In this document: in pieces, positions 59,478-64,000 of the stretch
Layout of the letters: each line of letters begins with the position of its first letter
Numbering within the stretch: position 1 is the stretch's first letter
Translations under genes and position numbers: made by a program
Assembly: GCF_902459585.1 (NCBI RefSeq)
Contig: NZ_CABPSC010000006.1
Location: 168,270 to 232,269 of the forward strand
From: Pandoraea nosoerga
GTDB taxonomy: Bacteria > Pseudomonadota > Gammaproteobacteria > Burkholderiales > Burkholderiaceae
Length of the DNA stretch: 64,000 bases
Direction of reading: 5' to 3'
Notes under the pieces: generated by a model
What the model was told of the DNA's origin: nothing
What the model saw: the letters and a program-made list of their open reading frames with translations, nothing else
Database searches by the model: none

Positions 59478-59496
59478 TGTAGGAAAAACTCCTACA
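59478..59496. promoter_or_regulatory. TGTAGGA-N5-TCCTACA palindrome in the flhD promoter region
   Basis: Perfect 7-bp arms around AAAAC, 127 bp before flhD. TAGGA...TCCTA resembles the RcsB-type box found at enterobacterial flhDC promoters, which is a comparison from memory. The 459-bp gap (59164-59622) holds this, the repeat above and an AT-rich stretch near 59500-59600 but no gene. Confidence 0.5.
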
Positions 59497-59622
59497 AAAA
59501 ACTTCCGCTTTTCTCATCATTTTCCGTAGTTTTTCTCCGATTTCTTTATCTTTCGCCTTTATCCACAATGCGGGGGTAAAACCAGTAGTACCGCCAGATA
59601 ATCCATTGCGCCGGGGGGCCGC

Positions 59623-59940
59623 ATGCGAAACAGCGAAACACTGAATGAGATTCGCGAGTTGAATCTCTCCTACCTTGTCCTGGCTCAGCGCCTGATCCGC
59701 GAGGATCGCGCGGCGGCGATGTTCCGCCTGGGCATCAGCGATCAGCTGGCCGACGTGCTCGGCAGTCTTACTCTGGCTCAGCTCGTCAAATTCGCGGGGT
59801 CGAACCAGCTCCTGTGCCGATTTCGATTCGACGACCACGTAATCCTCTCGAGCCTCACGCATGGCGCGAAAGACGTGGGTATGCAGCAGTCGCACGCCTC
59901 GATCCTGCTGGCGGGCCAGCCCGTCGAGCAGATCGGCTGA
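59623..59940 (+). CDS. flhD: flagellar master regulator FlhD
   Basis: With FlhC forms the FlhD4C2 activator of class II flagellar genes. 105 residues, normal for FlhD in this group: [23 protein letters not shown], then [26 protein letters not shown]. The ATG at 59623 begins the known N-terminus; ribosome binding site weak. flhC follows after 66 bp. Confidence 0.95.
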   Translation: MRNSETLNEIRELNLSYLVLAQRLIREDRAAAMFRLGISDQLADVLGSLTLAQLVKFAGSNQLLCRFRFDDHVILSSLTHGAKDVGMQQSHASILLAGQPVEQIG

Positions 59941-60006
59941 GCACGCGACACGCGCCGCGTCGCCCCAGGGGGCGGCGCCACGCGTGACTAGCCAGGAAGC
60001 CTGTAT

Positions 60007-60603
60007 ATGCGTACCAAAAGCGTCGTCCTCGAGGCCAGGGAGATTCAGCTGGCCATCGAGCTGATCGAACTCGGTGCCCGCCTCCAGTTGCTGGAAGCGG
60101 AAACGAGCCTGAGCCGGGACCGGCTCATCAAGCTCTACAAGGAACTCAAGGGCGCCTCGCCGCCCAAGGGCATGCTGCCGTTCTCGACCGACTGGTTCGT
60201 GACGTGGCTGCCGAACATCCACTCGTCGCTTTTCCACAACATCTACCGCCACCTCGTGCAGTACGGCGGCTGCCAGGGCATCGAAGCCATCGTCAAGGCG
60301 TACCGCCTGTACCTCGAGCATGTGGAACTGCATGGATGGGAGGCGGTGCTCGGGTTTACGCGGGCATGGACGCTCGTGCGCTTTTTCGACAGCAAGATGC
60401 TGCAGATGACGCCATGCACGCGCTGCGGCGGCCATTTCGTCACGCACGCGCACGAGCCGCATGGCCAGTACGTTTGCGGGCTGTGCGCACCGCCGTCGCG
60501 CGCCGGAAAGACCCGCAAAGCAAAGCACGCGCCCGCCGCCGATCTCGCGCCCGCCGCGGCGTCGCCCGCGACCGGCGGCGATATTTCCCCGCTTGCCGCC
60601 TGA
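60007..60603 (+). CDS. flhC: flagellar master regulator FlhC
   Basis: DNA-contacting partner of FlhD, 198 residues. Zinc ligands: TPCTRCGG (about residues 137-140) and YVCGLC (about 157-160), all four Cys present. N-terminal [29 protein letters not shown] is typical. An Ala/Pro-rich tail follows the zinc region, slightly long for the family. Confidence 0.95.
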   Translation: MRTKSVVLEAREIQLAIELIELGARLQLLEAETSLSRDRLIKLYKELKGASPPKGMLPFSTDWFVTWLPNIHSSLFHNIYRHLVQYGGCQGIEAIVKAYRLYLEHVELHGWEAVLGFTRAWTLVRFFDSKMLQMTPCTRCGGHFVTHAHEPHGQYVCGLCAPPSRAGKTRKAKHAPAADLAPAAASPATGGDISPLAA

Positions 60604-60719
60604 GCGCGGCCACGTCACGAGGTCGCACCCCCTACAGTTTCCCTGCGTGTCTGCCGTTAAGCCCTCTGAACAGGAAGGACAATTTTCCGTAGACGTATTT
60701 TTGCGAGAGGTATCCGGCA

Positions 60720-61580
60720 GTGCTTGTCGTCATTGGTTACATCATCGTTCTGGCGTCGGTCTTTGGCGGCTTCGTCATTGGCGGGGGCCACCTGGGCGCG
60801 CTGTTTCAGCCGACCGAGCTGCTGATTATCGGTGGCGCGGGCGTCGGCTCGTTTGTCGTGGGCAACAACAGCAAGGCGATCAAGGCGACGGTGAAAGCCC
60901 TGCCAATGCTGTTCAAGGGCTCGAAATACACCAAGGAGCTGTACATGGAGCTCATGGCGCTCCTGTACGTGCTGCTCGCCAAGGCGCGCAAGGACGGCAT
61001 GCTCGCCATCGAAGGCGACGTGGAAGACCCGGCCTCGAGCCCCGTGTTCTCGCAGTACCCGCGCATTCTCGGCGAGCCGCGCATCATGGAATTCCTCACT
61101 GACTATCTGCGCCTGATGGTCAGCGGCAACATGAATGCGTTCGAGATCGAGAACCTGATGGATCACGAAATCGAGACGTATCGCCACGAGGGCGAAGTGC
61201 CCGCGCACTGCCTGCAGAAGACCGGCGACGCCATGCCGGCCTTCGGTATCGTGGCCGCCGTGATGGGCGTGGTCCACACGATGGCTTCGGCCGACCAGCC
61301 GCCGGCGGTGCTCGGCGCGCTCATCGCGCAGGCGCTCGTGGGCACGTTCCTTGGCATTTTGCTCGCCTACGGCTTCATTTCGCCGCTCGCGCAGCTCATC
61401 GAACACCGTATCAACGAGTCGGTGAAGCTCTACGAGTGCATCAAGGTCACGCTGCTGGCCAGCCTGAACGGCTACGCACCGGCGCTGTCGGTCGAGTTCG
61501 GCCGCAAGGTGCTGTACTCCACCGTCCGTCCGTCGTTCGCCGAGCTTGAAGAGCACGTGCGGCAGGTCAAGGCACGTTGA
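60720..61580 (+). CDS. motA: flagellar stator protein MotA
   Basis: Proton-driven stator subunit, 286 residues with four transmembrane segments. Family marks: MLVVIGYIIVLASVFGGFVIGGGHLGALFQP at the N-terminus, the cytoplasmic RILGEPRIMEFLTDYLRLMVSG, and PAFGIVAAVMGVVHTM. GTG start at 60720 after GCGAGAGG; no ATG fits the known N-terminus. Confidence 0.95.
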   Translation: MLVVIGYIIVLASVFGGFVIGGGHLGALFQPTELLIIGGAGVGSFVVGNNSKAIKATVKALPMLFKGSKYTKELYMELMALLYVLLAKARKDGMLAIEGDVEDPASSPVFSQYPRILGEPRIMEFLTDYLRLMVSGNMNAFEIENLMDHEIETYRHEGEVPAHCLQKTGDAMPAFGIVAAVMGVVHTMASADQPPAVLGALIAQALVGTFLGILLAYGFISPLAQLIEHRINESVKLYECIKVTLLASLNGYAPALSVEFGRKVLYSTVRPSFAELEEHVRQVKAR

Positions 61581-61592
61581 CGGGCGGCAGCA

Positions 61593-62612
61593 ATGAGCGA
61601 GAAAGAAGAGCGGCCCATCGTCGTCAAGCGCCGCAAGGCGGGCGGTCACGGCCATCACGGCGGCGCGTGGAAGATTGCCTACGCCGACTTCATGACGGCC
61701 ATGATGGCGTTCTTCCTGCTCATGTGGCTGCTCAGCTCCGTGAGCAGCAAGGAGCTGGCGGGCATTGCCGAATACTTCCGCACGCCGCTCAAGGTCGCGC
61801 TCACGGGCGGGCGTAACGCCGCGGAGAACGCCGGCGTGATTCCCGGCGGCGGCGCCGACACCACGCGCACCGACGGACAGAAGTCGCGCGGCGATCAGGT
61901 GCGCTCGCGCCAGGCCACGACCACCGAGCTTGCCGAGCGCGCCGATGCGGCGCGTTTGCGTGAGCTCAAGGCGCGCATCGAAAAAGCCATCGAGAATAAT
62001 CCGACGCTGCGGCAGTTCCGCAAGCAGTTGCTCATCGACGTGACGACCGAAGGACTTCGCATCCAGATCGTCGACGACCAGAACCGACCGATGTTTGCCA
62101 ACGCGAGCGCGCAGGTGCAGCCGTATATGCGCGACATCCTGCGCGAGATCGGCAAGTCGCTCAACGACGTGCCCAACCGCATCAGCCTGTCCGGTCACAC
62201 CGACGCCACGGCCTACGCGCAGGGCGACAAGAGCTACAGCAACTGGGAGCTGTCCGCCGATCGCGCGAATGCTTCGCGCCGCGAGCTCATCGCCGGCGGG
62301 CTCGACGGCGAGAAGGTGCTGCGCGTGGTGGGGCTCGCCTCGACCGTGCCGCTCGATCGCGACAACGCGTACAACCCCATCAACCGCCGCATCAGCATCA
62401 TCGTGCTCAACCGGCGCGCCGAGCAGTCGGTCAAGCACGAAGGCGACCAGCCGACGATCGACGCCGCGAACGCGCGCGGCGCAGGGGCAAACGCGGTGAG
62501 CGCCGCGCTGGGCGGCGAGCCGCCGGCACTGCCGACGGTGCCGGCCGTGCCCGCGCCGCCCGCGCCTCCGGCAGGTCCGGCCGGTCCGGCCGGCTCGGCC
62601 GGCGCACGATAA
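61593..62612 (+). CDS. motB: flagellar stator protein MotB
   Basis: Stator partner anchored to peptidoglycan, 339 residues. The ion-carrying Asp is Asp 32 in YADFMTAMMAFFLLMWLL. An OmpA-like domain (ISLSGHTDATAY, NWELSADRANASRRELIAGG) binds peptidoglycan. The tail is a long Ala/Pro/Gly run (PAPPAPPAGPAGPAGSAG). It starts 12 bp after motA. Confidence 0.95.
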   Translation: MSEKEERPIVVKRRKAGGHGHHGGAWKIAYADFMTAMMAFFLLMWLLSSVSSKELAGIAEYFRTPLKVALTGGRNAAENAGVIPGGGADTTRTDGQKSRGDQVRSRQATTTELAERADAARLRELKARIEKAIENNPTLRQFRKQLLIDVTTEGLRIQIVDDQNRPMFANASAQVQPYMRDILREIGKSLNDVPNRISLSGHTDATAYAQGDKSYSNWELSADRANASRRELIAGGLDGEKVLRVVGLASTVPLDRDNAYNPINRRISIIVLNRRAEQSVKHEGDQPTIDAANARGAGANAVSAALGGEPPALPTVPAVPAPPAPPAGPAGPAGSAGAR

Positions 62613-62629
62613 CCGACAAGAGGAGACGC

Positions 62630-63013
62630 ATGCAGGCACTGCGCAACACGATTCTCGCCGTCGACGATTCCGCGTCGATGCGTCAGATCCTGGCGGCCAC
62701 GCTCGATGAGGCCGGCTACGCCGTGACGACCGCACGCGACGGCCAGGAAGCGCTGGCGCTGGCCTCCAATGCCGCGTTCGATCTGGTGCTGACCGATCAG
62801 CACATGCCCGGCATGGACGGTCTGTCGCTCATTCGCGCGCTGCGCGAACTCGACGCATTCGCGCAGACGCCCATTCTGGTGCTCACCACCGAAGTCGACG
62901 GCGCCTACAAGACGGCGGCCCGCGAGGCGGGCGCCAGCGGCTGGCTGATCAAGCCGGTCGACCCCGAGGCATTGGTCGACGTGGTGGGCTCGCTCGTCGG
63001 CGACGGCGCCTGA
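62630..63013 (+). CDS. CheY-like single-domain response regulator
   Basis: Receiver domain of 127 residues. The acid pair DD at 12-13, the phosphorylated Asp 56 in LVLTDQHMPGMDG, Thr in LVLTTEVDG and Lys in LIKPVD are all present. It lies between motB and cheA, a position occupied by a chemotaxis response regulator in Burkholderiaceae, and may tune the CheA pathway rather than be the motor-binding CheY. AAGAGGAGA precedes the ATG. Confidence 0.92.
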   Translation: MQALRNTILAVDDSASMRQILAATLDEAGYAVTTARDGQEALALASNAAFDLVLTDQHMPGMDGLSLIRALRELDAFAQTPILVLTTEVDGAYKTAAREAGASGWLIKPVDPEALVDVVGSLVGDGA

Positions 63014-63055
63014 TGACAGCGTCGATGGCACAACCAAGTTAGGACGAGGAAACCG

Positions 63056-64000
63056 GTGGATATCACCCAGTTCTACCAGACCTTTTTCGATGAAGCCGAA
63101 GAGTTGCTCGCAGAAATGGAGCACCTCCTGCTGGCGCTCGATGTCAACGCGCCCGACAACGAGCAGCTCAACGCGATCTTTCGCGCGGCGCACTCGATCA
63201 AGGGCGGCGCCGCCACGTTCGGCTTTACCGCGCTCACCGAGACCACTCACCTGCTGGAAAACCTGCTCGATCGCGCGCGTCGCGGCGAATTGCAGTTGCG
63301 CACCGAGATGGTCGACACCTTCCTGGAAACCAAAGACGTGTTGCATCAACAGCTGAATGCCTACCGCGCCTCCAGTGAACCCGACGTCGAGGCGATGACG
63401 CGCATCTGCGCGGTGCTCCAGCAACTCGCAGCCGAAGAAAGCGGTGCGCCGGCAACCGCCGCCCCTGCCGCACCCGCCGTTCCTGCCACAGCCGCCGCGC
63501 CGGCCGCTTCCACGGCACCGGCCGCCGCCGAGCCCGCCGCGCACGCGAGCGGCGCGCCGACGAGCGCCGTGCCCGCGGGTCAGACGCGTCTGAAGGTCAC
63601 GCTCACCGGCGTGGGCGAGAAGGACCAGACGTTGCTCGCCGAAGAGCTGGGCAACCTCGGCCAGGTCGCCGGCCGTCAGTCGAGCGGCGACGTGCTGCAC
63701 CTGTGGCTCGACACCACGTGCGACGCCGACGACATTCTCGCCGTGTGCTGCTTCGTGATCGAGCCGTCGCAGATCGACGTGCAGGACGCCGCCGCGCCGG
63801 CGCCGGCCGAGGCGCCCGCAGCGCCCGCCGCCACCTCCGAAATCTCCGCTCCCGTGCCGCCGCCGGCCTCGGCCGCTCCTGCCTCCGCTTGCGCACCGAT
63901 CGACGTGAGCGCTGCCGAGCCCCTCGCTACAGCCACAGCCGCTCCCGCTGCCGCTGCAGCTCCCGTGCCGCCGCCGGCCGCCGACCCGATCGTCGTGCCG
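63056..64000 (+). CDS. cheA: chemotaxis histidine kinase CheA (3' end outside window)
   Basis: Kinase that phosphorylates CheY and CheB on signals from chemoreceptors. Visible are about 315 residues: the HPt domain with the phosphorylated His 46 in RAAHSIKGGAATFG, an Ala/Pro-rich linker, a second small domain (QTRLKVTLTGVGEKDQTLLAEEL) and a second Ala/Pro linker. The dimerisation, kinase and CheW-like domains lie beyond the right edge. GTG start at 63056 after AGGACGAGG. Confidence 0.92.
   Translation, partial: MDITQFYQTFFDEAEELLAEMEHLLLALDVNAPDNEQLNAIFRAAHSIKGGAATFGFTALTETTHLLENLLDRARRGELQLRTEMVDTFLETKDVLHQQLNAYRASSEPDVEAMTRICAVLQQLAAEESGAPATAAPAAPAVPATAAAPAASTAPAAAEPAAHASGAPTSAVPAGQTRLKVTLTGVGEKDQTLLAEELGNLGQVAGRQSSGDVLHLWLDTTCDADDILAVCCFVIEPSQIDVQDAAAPAPAEAPAAPAATSEISAPVPPPASAAPASACAPIDVSAAEPLATATAAPAAAAAPVPPPAADPIVVP

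Overview
The window is high-GC betaproteobacterial chromosome, most likely Burkholderiales/Burkholderiaceae (Pandoraea or a close Burkholderia relative). The evidence is the order mnmG-rsmG-parA-parB-atpIBEFHAGDC, the flhDC-motAB-cheY-cheA order, two branched-chain-amino-acid-type ABC loci, and overall codon bias. The genus is inference; no rRNA or tRNA gene is present to anchor it.

Left part (1-6.5 kb): a haem-acquisition operon on the minus strand. It runs TonB-dependent receptor, HmuS, HmuT, HmuU, HmuV (cut by the window edge), with a Fur-box-like site upstream. At 6.5-9.3 kb lies a lower-GC island: a 46-residue precursor-like peptide, a radical SAM gene wrecked by a frameshift and an internal deletion, an MFS exporter and a second radical SAM gene lacking a SPASM domain. 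I read this as a decaying RiPP (modified-peptide) locus.

9.4-25.2 kb is mostly metabolism: an Lrp regulator divergent from a fused indolepyruvate ferredoxin oxidoreductase, trpS, an amidohydrolase with an MHS-type transporter and a LysR regulator, fumC, a LysR regulator divergent from an mmsA-type dehydrogenase, and a GMC oxidoreductase. At 25.2-26.7 kb is a second small peptide locus: a 22-residue ORF, a perfect hairpin, a SagB-type nitroreductase and a translationally coupled GNAT remnant.

27.3-39.5 kb holds two branched-chain-amino-acid-type ABC systems (livG-F-J-H-M, then livJ, livH and a livM-livG fusion with livF), separated by a TSUP permease and a MarR/HpaR-like regulator. The first LivF has arginine in place of the Walker A lysine, and the second system has permease and ATPase fused.

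39.5-41.4 kb is a gene-free 1.9 kb stretch. It carries four short direct repeats, four DnaA boxes, a 184-bp tandem duplication and parS sites, and I read it as a candidate replication origin and centromere. To its right come mnmG (with a perfect parS inside its coding sequence), rsmG, a lipocalin, parA, parB and an ion permease, then the complete F1Fo ATP synthase operon. The right end carries an acyl-CoA synthetase behind a LiuR-like palindrome, a Bcr/CflA exporter, and the start of the flagellar/chemotaxis region (flhD, flhC, motA, motB, cheY-like, and cheA cut by the window edge).
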